Origin: Corynebacterium lactis
GTDB taxonomy: Bacteria; Actinomycetota; Actinomycetes; Mycobacteriales; Mycobacteriaceae
Assembly: GCF_900519355.1 (NCBI RefSeq)
Contig: NZ_ULHE01000002.1
Coordinates: 310,001-374,000, forward strand
Length of the DNA: 64,000 nucleotides
Direction of reading: 5' to 3'
Shown: piece by piece, positions 1-9,136 of the stretch
How positions within the stretch are numbered: position 1 is the stretch's first letter
Layout: the number at the start of each line of letters is the position of its first letter
Program-made: the position numbers and the translations under genes
Notes under the pieces: model-generated
What the model was told of the DNA's origin: nothing
What the model saw: the letters and a program-made list of their open reading frames with translations, nothing else
The model's database searches: none

Positions 1-684
1 ACCTACGACGACTCCGCCCGCACCGTCCGCGAGGTCATCCAGGAAATCTGCGTCGCGGTCTTCGGCTCCACGAAGATCACGCTTGCCGACGGCACCGAGT
101 ACGACTTCGGCGGCGAGTGGAAGCAGATCGAGATGTACCCCTCCCTGAATGAGGCGCTCGCACGCAAGTTCCCGGGCCAGCCGGAGGTCACCATCGACTC
201 CACCGTCGACGAGCTGAAGGCCATCGCCGAGGTCATCGGCCTGGCAGTGCCGGAGAAGGGCGGCTGGGGCCACGGCAAGCTGGTCGAGGAGATCTGGGAG
301 CACCTGTGCGAGGACCAGCTGGACGGCCCGATCTTCGTCCGCGATTTCCCCGTGGAGACCTCCCCGCTGACCCGCCAGCACCGCTCCAAGCCGGGCGTTA
401 CCGAGAAGTGGGACCTCTACGTCCGCGGCTTCGAACTGGCCACCGGCTACTCCGAGCTGGTTGACCCGGTCATCCAGCGCGAGCGCTTCGAGGACCAGGC
501 CCGCCTGGCCGCCGGCGGCGACGACGAGGCCATGGTCCTGGACGAGGACTTCCTCCACGCTATGGAGCAGGGCATGCCGCCGACCACCGGCGTCGGCATG
601 GGCATCGACCGCCTGCTGATGGCCCTGACCGGCCTCGGCATCCGCGAGACTGTCCTCTTCCCGATTGTGAAGCCGGAGGCCTAG
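1..684 (+). CDS. lysS: Lysyl-tRNA synthetase, class II (3' part only)
   Basis: C-terminal 227 residues of a class II lysyl-tRNA synthetase, which charges tRNA-Lys in the cytoplasm. The frame is open from base 1, so the 5' end lies outside the window. The class II core is visible: the [11 protein letters not shown] block, the [13 protein letters not shown] block and motif 3 as [13 protein letters not shown] close to the C terminus, ending in [12 protein letters not shown]. In M. tuberculosis lysS lies close to lsr2 and clpC1. Here about 15 kb of other genes separate lysS from clpC. Confidence 0.97.
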   Translation, partial: TYDDSARTVREVIQEICVAVFGSTKITLADGTEYDFGGEWKQIEMYPSLNEALARKFPGQPEVTIDSTVDELKAIAEVIGLAVPEKGGWGHGKLVEEIWEHLCEDQLDGPIFVRDFPVETSPLTRQHRSKPGVTEKWDLYVRGFELATGYSELVDPVIQRERFEDQARLAAGGDDEAMVLDEDFLHAMEQGMPPTTGVGMGIDRLLMALTGLGIRETVLFPIVKPEA

Positions 685-712
685 GGTCGCTCGGCCCTAC
701 AGCCCCAGGTTC

Positions 713-1897
713 CTACAACCCCAGCTCCGCCGGGGACTCGCCGATGCGCGCGGTGACGAAGCGCTTGTCGGCGTCGTCGGCATGCAGGCGCATGATCTGG
801 CGGAACTCGGCGAGGTTGGTGAATAGCGGGTCGCGCCACGGGTTCCGGCCGGTGACGCGGATGCGGTAGAGCCAGTAGACGAACAACCCGACGTTGAAGA
901 TGAACGCGGCCCAGGCGCAGACGGCGTTGGCGGTCGGGTTCATCGTCGAGAAGTTCGTAATCGAGCTCGGCGGCACCAGCACCTCGGGCAGCAGGTTGTT
1001 CGCCGCGATCCAGAACATCAGGGTGAAGCAGCGGAACCACAGCCACTGGCCCTTCGCCCAGGTAAACGCCGGGATGGTGCAGGCCAGCAGCAGCGCCAGG
1101 GTGCAGTACCAGGTGTAGTCCGCCAGGGCGTTGTAGAGGAACGCGTGGTTCCACAGGTCGTAGGCGATAATCCACGGCCATACCATGTCCGGCCAGATCA
1201 GACCGCGGACCTTCTGCGCCGGGTTGGACGTAATGAATATCGACCCCAGGCCCGTGATGGTGACGATGTTGAGCACGCCGGCCGCCGCAGTCAGCAGGTT
1301 CCAGTAGCCGCCGATGGTGCGGAAACCGGTCGCCGGGTCGATGCCGACCCCCGCAGCCTTAAAGTTCGCCGCCACAGCCGTGTACCACTCGGGCGTGCCG
1401 ACGGCTGCCTCGATGCCACGCGTCTCCGGAAGGCCGTTGATCATGTCGATTCCAACGTGCGACTCGTTGATCTGCTGCAGGCAGGCGGGGTCTGCGGCGC
1501 AACGCAGGTAGTTGTCGGCCTCGAAGAAGATGGTCACGTCGCGGATGTTGGCCTCCATGATGTTGGCGGCCAGGCCAATCCACAGGGCGACGCCGAACCA
1601 GATGGCGTAGCGGTGCGCCTTGTCGGGGTTGCGCTTGCCGTACCAGAGCAGGAAGCCCGTCATGGTCGCGGTGGCCACCATGATGGCGTACTTGCCGAAG
1701 GGGAACCAGCCCACCATCGGTGTGCCGTGGATGGCGGCATAGGGCATCAGCGCCAGGCCGCCGATGGTCCACAGGACGAAGATGGTCCAATTCCAGCGTC
1801 GATTGATTTCAGAGATTGCGATCTGGGCTGCGAAGACGATAAACCACGTCACGTAGACGATGGGTGTGCCGATTTCCCAGAGAAAGAGCGATTGCAT
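713..1897 (-). CDS. Multi-pass membrane protein, DUF5692-like (paralogue 1)
   Basis: A 394-residue protein made almost entirely of hydrophobic Trp/Tyr-rich segments, probably 9-10 transmembrane helices. I recognise it as resembling the DUF5692 family, which has no known function. It is a paralogue of the protein at 3283-4314. Both share a core block reading WIIAYD-x-WN, then YN-x-LAD, then WY and CTIPA, and both end in a basic tail with KRFVTARIG or DRIAARIG. The two converge on an SRPBCC-like gene between them. It is convergent with lysS, with a 28-bp gap. Enzyme or transporter activity cannot be assigned. Confidence 0.8.
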   Translation of the reverse strand: MQSLFLWEIGTPIVYVTWFIVFAAQIAISEINRRWNWTIFVLWTIGGLALMPYAAIHGTPMVGWFPFGKYAIMVATATMTGFLLWYGKRNPDKAHRYAIWFGVALWIGLAANIMEANIRDVTIFFEADNYLRCAADPACLQQINESHVGIDMINGLPETRGIEAAVGTPEWYTAVAANFKAAGVGIDPATGFRTIGGYWNLLTAAAGVLNIVTITGLGSIFITSNPAQKVRGLIWPDMVWPWIIAYDLWNHAFLYNALADYTWYCTLALLLACTIPAFTWAKGQWLWFRCFTLMFWIAANNLLPEVLVPPSSITNFSTMNPTANAVCAWAAFIFNVGLFVYWLYRIRVTGRNPWRDPLFTNLAEFRQIMRLHADDADKRFVTARIGESPAELGL

Positions 1898-2110
1898 TGT
1901 CTCGCCATTCGGTCGTTGATGTAGGGGAGTAGAAGACCTATCGCGGTATCTAATTTCACACTACGCCGAAAAGTGTAACGGTGTTATAATTTTGTTAGTA
2001 ACTTATTTTCATTGCTGGTCAGAGGCCCCTTGGGGGCGTCGGCAAGCGGCTAGTGCCTATTCCCAAAAGTAAAGAATCGTTTTCTCTTCGAAGGAGAGGG
2101 TGATGGGGAC

Positions 2111-3160
2111 ATGACAAGCTTCCCCAAGATAGGTGCACGCACGCTGGCCGTCGGAGGTGGCTCGGCGGCCGCGGCGGTCGTCGGTGGCATGTACGCGTTC
2201 AGCCAGCTCAGCGGCAAGGCCACGCCGGAGGAGCAGGCCTGGAAGTATCCCGGCGACGACCTCATCGACGCCAACTACTCCAACGGCTACTCCTCCACGT
2301 ATGCCATCGAGATCGATGCCCCGGCGTACGCGGTGTGGAGGATCCTCAAGCAGATCGGCGCGAACAAGTCCGGCTCCTTCTCCTCGGAGTTCCTGGAGCG
2401 CGTCTTCGCGCGGCTGCCCTTCTACAACAGCTATGAGATCCAGGAGGAATTCCAGCAGCCCGACTCGATGGTCCCCGGCGACATCGCCGCCTTCGACTTC
2501 CAGGGCATGTCCATGGAGTGGGCCGACGTGGTGCCCGGCAAGTACATGGTGCAGTGGGTGGACACCAAGAATCCGCCGGCCGCACCCGGCTCCTACGCCT
2601 TCCGCTATCCGACGATGACCCACTTCGCGGCGGCGTGGTGCTTCTACACCATCCCGCTGAAGGGCGAGCGCACCCGGCTGATCAACCACTGGCGGATCGG
2701 CTACGAGCCGGACGCCCCGCTGCCCGGCGTGATCAACTGGATCAACATCGAGCTGATTGGCGGCTGCATGACGCGCCTGCAGAACAACTACATCAAGAGG
2801 GTGGCGGAGTTCCGCAAGAAGCAGCAGCACCAGGGCAAATTCATGCGCGGCGTGCTGGGCGGCAAGTTCTTCGGATCGAAGACCCCGGCGGGCCGCTGGG
2901 ACGGCACCGAGCTCTTCGAGGACACCTACACGCAGTGGTTCCAGTATGGCCGGCAGTGCCCGGCCTCGGCGGAGATTCGCCCGCCGAAGACGGAGGACCC
3001 GGATTGGCCGCCGAAGGGTCCCGGCACCCCGTGGGAGGGCACCCTCGACGAGGAATACTACGTCGACTGGGAGGAACCGAAGTTCTCTTGGGAGGAGCAG
3101 ATTCGACAGAAGCGCGAGCGCACCTACTTGAAGGGCTGGGGAAAGAAGTCCAGCGAGTAG
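2111..3160 (+). CDS. Membrane-anchored SRPBCC-like protein
   Basis: A 349-residue protein with a hydrophobic Ala/Gly-rich N terminus (about residues 10-35) that could be a signal anchor. The segment IEIDAPAYAVWRILKQIG and the alternating strands after it look like a START/SRPBCC (polyketide cyclase-like) lipid-binding fold. Residues beyond about 270 are charged and Pro/Trp-rich. An AAGGAGAGGG ribosome binding site precedes the ATG. It lies between two paralogous membrane proteins and near two acyl-CoA dehydrogenases, so a hydrophobic ligand is an attractive but unproven idea. Confidence 0.65.
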   Translation: MTSFPKIGARTLAVGGGSAAAAVVGGMYAFSQLSGKATPEEQAWKYPGDDLIDANYSNGYSSTYAIEIDAPAYAVWRILKQIGANKSGSFSSEFLERVFARLPFYNSYEIQEEFQQPDSMVPGDIAAFDFQGMSMEWADVVPGKYMVQWVDTKNPPAAPGSYAFRYPTMTHFAAAWCFYTIPLKGERTRLINHWRIGYEPDAPLPGVINWINIELIGGCMTRLQNNYIKRVAEFRKKQQHQGKFMRGVLGGKFFGSKTPAGRWDGTELFEDTYTQWFQYGRQCPASAEIRPPKTEDPDWPPKGPGTPWEGTLDEEYYVDWEEPKFSWEEQIRQKRERTYLKGWGKKSSE

Positions 3161-3197
3161 GGGGAGTTTCGGCAAGTCCGCCAGCCGGTGGTGATTC

Positions 3198-3257
3198 TTC
3201 CAGGATTCTGTAGGAAGTAACGAGGAAATCTGGACTACTTTCTACAAAATCCTGGAA
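3198..3257. repeat. Dispersed palindromic element, copy 1
   Basis: Two 22-base arms (3198-3219 and 3236-3257) form an inverted repeat with two mismatches around a 16-base loop. The arms contain CCAGGATT-y-TGTAG-r-AAGTA. The same arm sequence and a related loop occur at 48350-48419, 45 kb away. It may also end transcription of the convergent genes at 2111-3160 and 3283-4314, because a T run follows the second arm. Confidence 0.8.
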
Positions 3258-3282
3258 AATTTTTCTCGTTTACTTCTCCCGT

Positions 3283-4314
3283 CTACCGTTCCCGGTATCC
3301 GAGCGTTACCGCGTCCGCGCCGATGCGTGCTGCGATGCGGTCCTGGTCCTCTGGCGTGGCATTGTCGCGAACCATCGCGACGTAGTCCGCGGTATCGGAG
3401 TAAATCTCCTGCTTGAACGGGTTGCGACGAAGCTTCGCCATGCGCCAGACGTGGTAGGCGAACACGCCGACGTTGAGCACCAGCGCGACCAAGGAAATGA
3501 TGAACAGCGCCGTCGGGTTGTGTGCGGAGCGGTGTGCGAACATGGAATCCTGCATGAAGTGGGGGAACGTCAGCACCACCGCGGACCACAGCGTCAGCGT
3601 GTAGGCGCGGTACTGAATCCACGAGCCGCGACCCCACTTGAACAGCGCGGGAATGGTGCACGATGCCAGCAGGGCAACGCCGGAGTACCAGGCGCGATCC
3701 GCCAGGCAGTTGTAGACGTAGGCGATGTTCCAGGCGTCGTAGGCAATGATCCACCAGATTGTCAGGTCGCCCCAGATGATGGCGCGGTTCGGGCCCTTCG
3801 CCACGAAGATGCCAATCCAGCCTGAGATGGCCAGCAGGTTCAGGATGCCGGCGATGCCGTTCATGATGTTCCAGGGGCCGCCCCAGGTGGCCATGCCCTG
3901 CGTGGGGTCGATGCCGTGGATGCCGTAGCACTGGAAATCGCGTACGACGGCCTCAGCGATGTTGATGGCAAGGATGAACGGAGGAATCAGCAGGTACCAC
4001 TTGTTGTAGCGCAGCTTCTTTGTGTATTGCAGCGCCACCAGGCAGAGGCTGCCCGCGAGTGCCGAGTATTGCTTCACAATCGGGAACCAGCCGGCGGAGT
4101 TTGTGCCCTCAGTGGAGTAGGGCCACCAGAAGATGGTGAGCAGGAGCGGTATGACCACGAAAACCGCCACGACGACCCACTTGTTGCGCTGCGCCAGCCA
4201 GGCCGTGGCGGCGAGGGCAACGGTCACGATGACGAGCATCGCGTAGTCCCACCATTCACCTGCCTCGAAGAAGAACAACGTCGGGTATGAGGGGTCGGGA
4301 ATGGGGGTCCACAT
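3283..4314 (-). CDS. Multi-pass membrane protein, DUF5692-like (paralogue 2)
   Basis: A 343-residue polytopic membrane protein, clearly homologous to the one at 713-1897 (same WIIAYD-x-WN / CTIPA core) but about 50 residues shorter. It starts MWTPIPDPSYPT and has about nine hydrophobic segments. It is transcribed convergently with the SRPBCC-like gene, across the palindromic element. Retaining two diverged copies around one gene suggests a shared role for the trio, but the substrate is unknown. Confidence 0.8.
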   Translation of the reverse strand: MWTPIPDPSYPTLFFFEAGEWWDYAMLVIVTVALAATAWLAQRNKWVVVAVFVVIPLLLTIFWWPYSTEGTNSAGWFPIVKQYSALAGSLCLVALQYTKKLRYNKWYLLIPPFILAINIAEAVVRDFQCYGIHGIDPTQGMATWGGPWNIMNGIAGILNLLAISGWIGIFVAKGPNRAIIWGDLTIWWIIAYDAWNIAYVYNCLADRAWYSGVALLASCTIPALFKWGRGSWIQYRAYTLTLWSAVVLTFPHFMQDSMFAHRSAHNPTALFIISLVALVLNVGVFAYHVWRMAKLRRNPFKQEIYSDTADYVAMVRDNATPEDQDRIAARIGADAVTLGYRER

Positions 4315-4662
4315 GATCTGTCCTTTGACGACCGCAACTGCGGAAAATTGAGGCCCTTGAGAGGCCCTTAACTCTTACGCTACTCCTGGTTTTGTAACGC
4401 TGAGAGGGGGACAATCGTCGGAAAGCGCCGTACGGGGGTGCAAGCGCCAGGCTGGTGCGAAGCGGGGCGCTGGGGGAGGGGTGGATAAGGTGTGGCCTGC
4501 GGTGATGCAGTGTGGGGAGGCGGGGAGTGCGGCTTACGGGGGTAGCCAGAGGCGGGAGAAATGGTGTTGCTTGGGACTGATTTTAGAAATTATGTGACAG
4601 GGGTCACGTGATTGATTTATTGTTATGCCAGTAATAGTTCTGACTCGAAAGGCCATGATCAC
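4315..4662. other. Divergent intergenic region
   Basis: 348 bases between the divergent membrane-protein gene and the acyl-CoA dehydrogenase gene. The only structure I see is the GTGAC/GTCAC inverted repeat at 4594-4607. Both promoters should lie here. Confidence 0.6.
4594..4607. promoter_or_regulatory. Candidate operator before fadE pair
   Basis: GTGAC-AGGG-GTCAC is a perfect 5-base inverted repeat in an AT-rich stretch 55 bases before the start of the acyl-CoA dehydrogenase gene. Position and symmetry suit a TetR-like regulator of fatty-acid genes. No such regulator lies beside it. Confidence 0.35.
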
Positions 4663-6069
4663 ATGAGCGAGAAGAAGAACCGCGAAGATTCGACCGTCGG
4701 CCGCAACAACCCTGGTCGCGACGCTATCGGAGCGGCAATGCGGTTCATCACGTCGATTACTGGTTCGGACTTCGCCCAGAAGTACGACCTTCAGCCCAAG
4801 ATCGATCGCGTGGTGTACCAGTCCACCAAGTCCGGTTTTAAGACTCTTGGTGCTGCAAACCGTCAGTTCAAGAAGATTGCCGGCTCGGGCAAGCCGGAGC
4901 GCCCGGCCGCAGAGGCGCAGGCAGCAGCGGATGCTGCCGCGGAGGAGAAGGCGAAGAAGCTCTTCGACCTGACCCCGACCGAGGATCAGCAGATGATCGT
5001 TGAGACGGTCAAGGAGTTCGCCGAGTCCCGCCTGCGCGAGGCCGCCTACAAGTCCGACCACGACGCCACCCCGCCAGAGAACCTCGTCGCCGAGGCCTCC
5101 GAGCTGGGCGTCACCATGATTAACGTCCCCGAGGCCTACGAGGGCATCGCCACCGGCGAGGACGTCACCACCAACGCTCTCGTCGCCGAGGCTCTCTCCT
5201 ACGGCGACATGGGCCTGGCCCTGACCGTGCTCGCCCCGGCAGGCGTCGCCGCGACCCTGACCGCGCACGGCTCCGACTCGCAGCAGAAGACCTATCTCCC
5301 GGCCTTCGCCGGCGAGGATGTCCCGGCCGCCGCCGTCGTCATCGCCGAGCCCCGCCCGCTTTTCGACGCCCTGGCGCCGGAGACCACCGCCAAGCGCGAG
5401 GGTGACTCCCTGGTCATCAACGGCGTGAAGTCCTTCGTTCCGAACGCCGGCGCGGCCGAGCTCTTCGTCGTGGGTGTGGAGCTCGAGGGCAAGCCGGCCC
5501 TGGTTATCGTCGAGTCCGATACCGAGGGCCTGCACGTCGAGGCCGATCCGTCGATGGGCCTGCGTGGCGCCGCGATGGGCCGCGTCGTCCTGAAGGACGT
5601 CAAGGTTCCGGCCGAGAATATCCTCGGTGGCGCGGACCTTACCGCGGAGCAGCGCGAGGAGGACTACCTCGATGTCCTGCGTCGCTCCCGCCTCGGGTGG
5701 GCTGCCCTCGCGATGGGCACCTGCCAGGCCGTTCTCGACTACGTGATTCCTTACGTCAACGAGCGCCAGGCGTTCGGTGAGCCGATCTCGCACCGCCAGG
5801 CTGTCGCCTTCATGGTCGCCGACATCAAGATCGAGCTCGATGGCCTGCGCATGATCACCCTCCGCGGCGCTTCCCGCGCCGACCAGGGCCGCGGCTTCGC
5901 CCGCGAGGCCTCCCTGGCCAAGACCTTCGCTACCGAGAAGGGCATGAAGATCGGTTCCGACGGCGTCCAGCTGCTGGGTGGCCACGGCTTCACCAAGGAG
6001 CACCCGGTGGAGCGCTGGTACCGCAACCTCCGTGCGATCGGTGTCGCCGAAGGCGTCATTGTTCTGTAA
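4663..6069 (+). CDS. Acyl-CoA dehydrogenase (FadE24-like)
   Basis: A 468-residue acyl-CoA dehydrogenase: FAD-dependent alpha,beta-oxidation of an acyl-CoA. An unusual N-terminal extension of about 110 residues, partly Ala/Glu-rich, precedes the dehydrogenase domain, which starts near FDLTPTEDQQMIVETVKEF. The central beta domain holds AAAVVIAEPRP and GLRGAAMGRVVLKDVKVPAENILGG. The C-terminal helices hold RQAFGEPISHRQAVAFMVADIKIE and LLGGHGFTKEHPVERWYRN. It ends abruptly at AEGVIVL, where family members usually have EGT and a further helix. I chose the ATG at 4663, 10 bases after GAAAGG, over the upstream TTG at 4612. The tandem arrangement with the next gene resembles mycobacterial fadE24-fadE23. 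Confidence 0.9.
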   Translation: MSEKKNREDSTVGRNNPGRDAIGAAMRFITSITGSDFAQKYDLQPKIDRVVYQSTKSGFKTLGAANRQFKKIAGSGKPERPAAEAQAAADAAAEEKAKKLFDLTPTEDQQMIVETVKEFAESRLREAAYKSDHDATPPENLVAEASELGVTMINVPEAYEGIATGEDVTTNALVAEALSYGDMGLALTVLAPAGVAATLTAHGSDSQQKTYLPAFAGEDVPAAAVVIAEPRPLFDALAPETTAKREGDSLVINGVKSFVPNAGAAELFVVGVELEGKPALVIVESDTEGLHVEADPSMGLRGAAMGRVVLKDVKVPAENILGGADLTAEQREEDYLDVLRRSRLGWAALAMGTCQAVLDYVIPYVNERQAFGEPISHRQAVAFMVADIKIELDGLRMITLRGASRADQGRGFAREASLAKTFATEKGMKIGSDGVQLLGGHGFTKEHPVERWYRNLRAIGVAEGVIVL

Positions 6070-6109
6070 ACCGCTAGACACTTCAGCCTAAAGATAAAGA
6101 GGAAAGAAA

Positions 6110-7321
6110 ATGATTAACCTCGAACTGCCGAAGTTCCTCAAGGCGGGCGCGTCCCAGGCGCATCAGGCCGCCGCCGAGATCTTCCGACCGATTTCCCGCA
6201 AGTACGACCTCGCCGAGCACGAGTACCCGAAGGAGCTCGACACCCTCGCCTCCATGATGGACGGCATGGCCGACGGTGGCCGCGGCTTCTCCGGAGCCTC
6301 CGGCGGGCGTGGCGACGAGAAGAAGAAGCAGCGCACCGGCGTCAAGAACGGTGGCAACATGGCCTCGCTGCTCAACGTCATCGAGACCTGCTGGGGCGAC
6401 GTGGGCCTGACCCTGTCCATGCCCTACCAGGGCCTCGGCAACGCAGCCATCGCCGCGGTCGCAACCGACGAGCAGCTCGAAGCCTTCGGTAAGACCTGGG
6501 CTTCCATGGCAATTACCGAGCCGTCCTTCGGCTCCGACTCCTCCGCTGTGTCCACCACCGCGAAGCTCGACGGCGACGAGTACGTCATCAACGGCGAGAA
6601 GATCTTCGTCACCTCCGGCGAACGTTCCGACTCCGTCGTGGTCTGGGCCACCCTGGACAAGTCCAAGGGGCGCGCCGCCATCAAGTCCTTCCTGGTGAAG
6701 AAGGGCACCCCGGGCTTCACCGTCGAGCGCCTGGAGGAGAAGCTGGGCATCCGTGCCTCCGACACCGCAGTGCTGCGCCTGGACAACGTCCGCGTCCCGA
6801 AGGAGAACCTGCTGGGCTCCCCGGACATCGACGTGAAGAAGTCCTTCGCCGGTGCCATGGCCACCTTCGATAACACCCGTCCGCTCGTGGCCGGTATGGC
6901 CATCGGCGTCTCCCGTGCGGCCCTCGAGGAGCTGCGCCGCCTGCTCGAAGAGGCTGGCGTGGAGATCGACTACGACAAGCCTGCTCACTCCCAGTCCGCG
7001 GCCGCTGCCGAGTACTTGAAGCTCGAGTCCGACTGGGAGGCCGCGTACCTGCTGACTCTGCGCGCCGCCTGGATGGCCGACAACAAGCAGCCGAACACCC
7101 TGGAGGCCTCCGAGTGCAAGGCCAAGGCTGGTCGCGCCGGTACCGAGATCTGCCTCCGCGCAGTCCAGCTCGCTGGCACCTACGGCTACTCCGAGCGCAA
7201 CCTGCTGGAGAAGTGGTCCCGCGACGTCAAGATCCTCGACATCTTCGAGGGCACCCAGCAGATCCAGCAGCTGGTCGTCGCACGCCGCACCCTGGGCCTG
7301 TCCTCCAAGGAGCTCAAGTAG
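6110..7321 (+). CDS. Acyl-CoA dehydrogenase (FadE23-like)
   Basis: A 403-residue acyl-CoA dehydrogenase of normal length, 40 bases downstream of the first and probably co-transcribed. Visible blocks are MAITEPSFGSDSSAVSTTA (FAD/substrate domain), ASDTAVLRLDNVRVPKENLLG, and a C-terminal ILDIFEGTQQIQQLVVARRTLG in which FEGT carries the expected catalytic Glu. AGGAAAG precedes the ATG. With the partner it may form a heteromeric dehydrogenase of the kind described for mycobacterial sterol side chains, but the substrate cannot be read from sequence. Confidence 0.92.
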   Translation: MINLELPKFLKAGASQAHQAAAEIFRPISRKYDLAEHEYPKELDTLASMMDGMADGGRGFSGASGGRGDEKKKQRTGVKNGGNMASLLNVIETCWGDVGLTLSMPYQGLGNAAIAAVATDEQLEAFGKTWASMAITEPSFGSDSSAVSTTAKLDGDEYVINGEKIFVTSGERSDSVVVWATLDKSKGRAAIKSFLVKKGTPGFTVERLEEKLGIRASDTAVLRLDNVRVPKENLLGSPDIDVKKSFAGAMATFDNTRPLVAGMAIGVSRAALEELRRLLEEAGVEIDYDKPAHSQSAAAAEYLKLESDWEAAYLLTLRAAWMADNKQPNTLEASECKAKAGRAGTEICLRAVQLAGTYGYSERNLLEKWSRDVKILDIFEGTQQIQQLVVARRTLGLSSKELK

Positions 7322-7382
7322 TCCCGAGGGATCTCACGCAGCCCCGACCGCTGAGCGACAACAACATTTCAGTCACGCGGCC

Positions 7383-7430
7383 AAAGCCCGCGCCTCGTCC
7401 GTAATGGAAAACACGAGGGGCGGGCTTTCC
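7383..7430 (+). terminator. Rho-independent terminator after fadE pair
   Basis: AAAGCCCGCGCCTCGT (7383-7398) pairs with ACGAGGGGCGGGCTTT (7413-7428) with one mismatch around a 14-base loop. The hairpin ends in a short T run and lies 61 bases after the second dehydrogenase stop codon. Confidence 0.85.
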
Positions 7431-7611
7431 CGTTCTGCGGGCTGCCCCGTTCCCGCCCGCTCCTCATTCGCTTCTCGCCCGCTCCTCACTCGGTCCCCGC
7501 CGGGGCCTCCCCGCCTCGCCCCACTACTGACTCCTTTCAGCCACCGATTGTTCGCCAGATTTAGAAGATTTTTAAACTAATTTTCACCTTCCGGCACTAT
7601 TCTTTTCCTCC

Positions 7612-9069
7612 ATGAGCATTTCCCGTCGCGCGTACCTTTCCGTCGCAGCGCTGGCCGCCAGCTCGGTAGCTATCGCGAAGACGTCGGGCGCGGCCGGGGT
7701 AGGGCGGATGGCCTCTGGCCTGGGGCTTACGGAATCTGACCTGAAGTCCATGGCCGTCCTCGCCAGCGACCTCGAGGTTGTCACGGTGACCGACACCTCG
7801 GTCGCCTTCACCTGGGCCACGTACGCGCCGGGAGTGCAGACCGCCTACGGCTTCGCCAAGCCCACCATCCCCGCCAGCGAGGAGGTCCGCCTCGCGCTTG
7901 CCGACGGTGCCTCGTTGAAAACCGTCCACGAGGGTTTTTCCGAGTCCGGTTACCATCACGTCGTTATCGGCGGGCTGGAGCCTGATCGGACATATCGTTT
8001 CGAGTGCTGGTCGGAAGGCGTCAAGGCCCTGCCGTCGCTCGGGGTGACCATGAATAAGCAGGCGCCCGAGGCCCGAGGCGAGTTCACCACTTTGCCGGCT
8101 CTTGAGGGGCACCACCTGGCCACTTTTGCCCTGACGAACGACACGCACATCGGCAAGCCGAACCACGACGGCATCCGCATCGGCAATTTCGGTCTTTCTG
8201 CGGAGCCGGGAGATCAGCCCTTCTCGTCGATGCAGTTGGAGGGCCTGCTGAAGACGGTGGCCACCGACGAGATTGGAACCATCGTCGTCAATGGCGATTG
8301 CACGGACAGCAACCGGCCGGAGGAGTACGACGAGTTCCTGCGGGTCATGAATGGTTTCGGTGAGCTGGGCAAGCAGTGGTTCGTCACCCGCGGCAACCAC
8401 GACAATCACCCGCCCGGGCTGCCCAACATCAACGGCCGCCGGGGTAGGGGAATCCGCCGGGGCAAGACGGAGATTCCGGACTATTTCAGCAAGCGACTGA
8501 TCCCGACGCAGCAGCACTGGACAACTCAGGTGGGCGACGTGCGCCTGATCGGTCTGGATACGGCCGAGTTCGGATACGCGGGCGGGCGAATCAACGAGCG
8601 CCAGATGCGTGCTGTGCGCGCGGAGCTGGCCGCCGACCCGGAGCGGCCGACCATCATGTTTGCTCACCATCCATTCACCCGCGACGCTGTGCGCTCCCAC
8701 ATTGGCGGGCCGGCCTTCATGATGGACTGGGAGCAGTCGCTGGCTCTACAGCGCGTCGCGGCCGCCACCCCTGGCGTCAAGGGGGTTTTCGCCGGCCATA
8801 CTCACCGCAGCAGGCGCGGCATCGCGGACGTCGGTTCTACCGATTTTTGCGAGCGCGGTTCCTCCCTCGGATACCCGGGCGGATATACCCGCGTTAGGGT
8901 TCATACGGACGGCTACCAGGTCACCTTTCACCGGACCCGGACGCCGGAATCGCTGGCGTGGTCGACGAAAACCCGCTGGTCGATGTTCGGTTTGGAGCCG
9001 GAGCTGATGCTCGGCAAGATTTCGGACCGCAACTATGTGCAGCATTTTCGGATTCCGGTAGCTCTGTAA
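7612..9069 (+). CDS. Secreted metallophosphoesterase (Tat signal)
   Basis: A 485-residue calcineurin-like metallophosphoesterase. The start MSISRRAYLSVAALAASSVA is a twin-arginine-type signal. A fibronectin-like purple-acid-phosphatase N domain (about residues 60-160) leads to the metal centre: NDTHIG (about 177), NGDCTD (about 226), RGNHDN (about 259), AHHPF (about 350) and GHTHRS (about 395). All expected metal ligands are present. It probably acts outside the membrane, or in the cell wall, on phosphomonoesters or diesters. It is a single gene after a strong terminator, followed by a separate membrane-protein gene. Confidence 0.9.
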   Translation: MSISRRAYLSVAALAASSVAIAKTSGAAGVGRMASGLGLTESDLKSMAVLASDLEVVTVTDTSVAFTWATYAPGVQTAYGFAKPTIPASEEVRLALADGASLKTVHEGFSESGYHHVVIGGLEPDRTYRFECWSEGVKALPSLGVTMNKQAPEARGEFTTLPALEGHHLATFALTNDTHIGKPNHDGIRIGNFGLSAEPGDQPFSSMQLEGLLKTVATDEIGTIVVNGDCTDSNRPEEYDEFLRVMNGFGELGKQWFVTRGNHDNHPPGLPNINGRRGRGIRRGKTEIPDYFSKRLIPTQQHWTTQVGDVRLIGLDTAEFGYAGGRINERQMRAVRAELAADPERPTIMFAHHPFTRDAVRSHIGGPAFMMDWEQSLALQRVAAATPGVKGVFAGHTHRSRRGIADVGSTDFCERGSSLGYPGGYTRVRVHTDGYQVTFHRTRTPESLAWSTKTRWSMFGLEPELMLGKISDRNYVQHFRIPVAL

Positions 9070-9136
9070 TACATCGCTATAGTTAAATGTGGTGGAAAAA
9101 TCGCTAAGGGGTTAAACCGGAAAAAGGAAAAAGAAG

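Noticed and set aside
4534..6081. 515-residue open frame antisense to the first acyl-CoA dehydrogenase
   Set aside because: Composition (Leu/Gly/Val/Arg, no domain) is that of a GC-rich shadow frame; the sense protein is clearly real.
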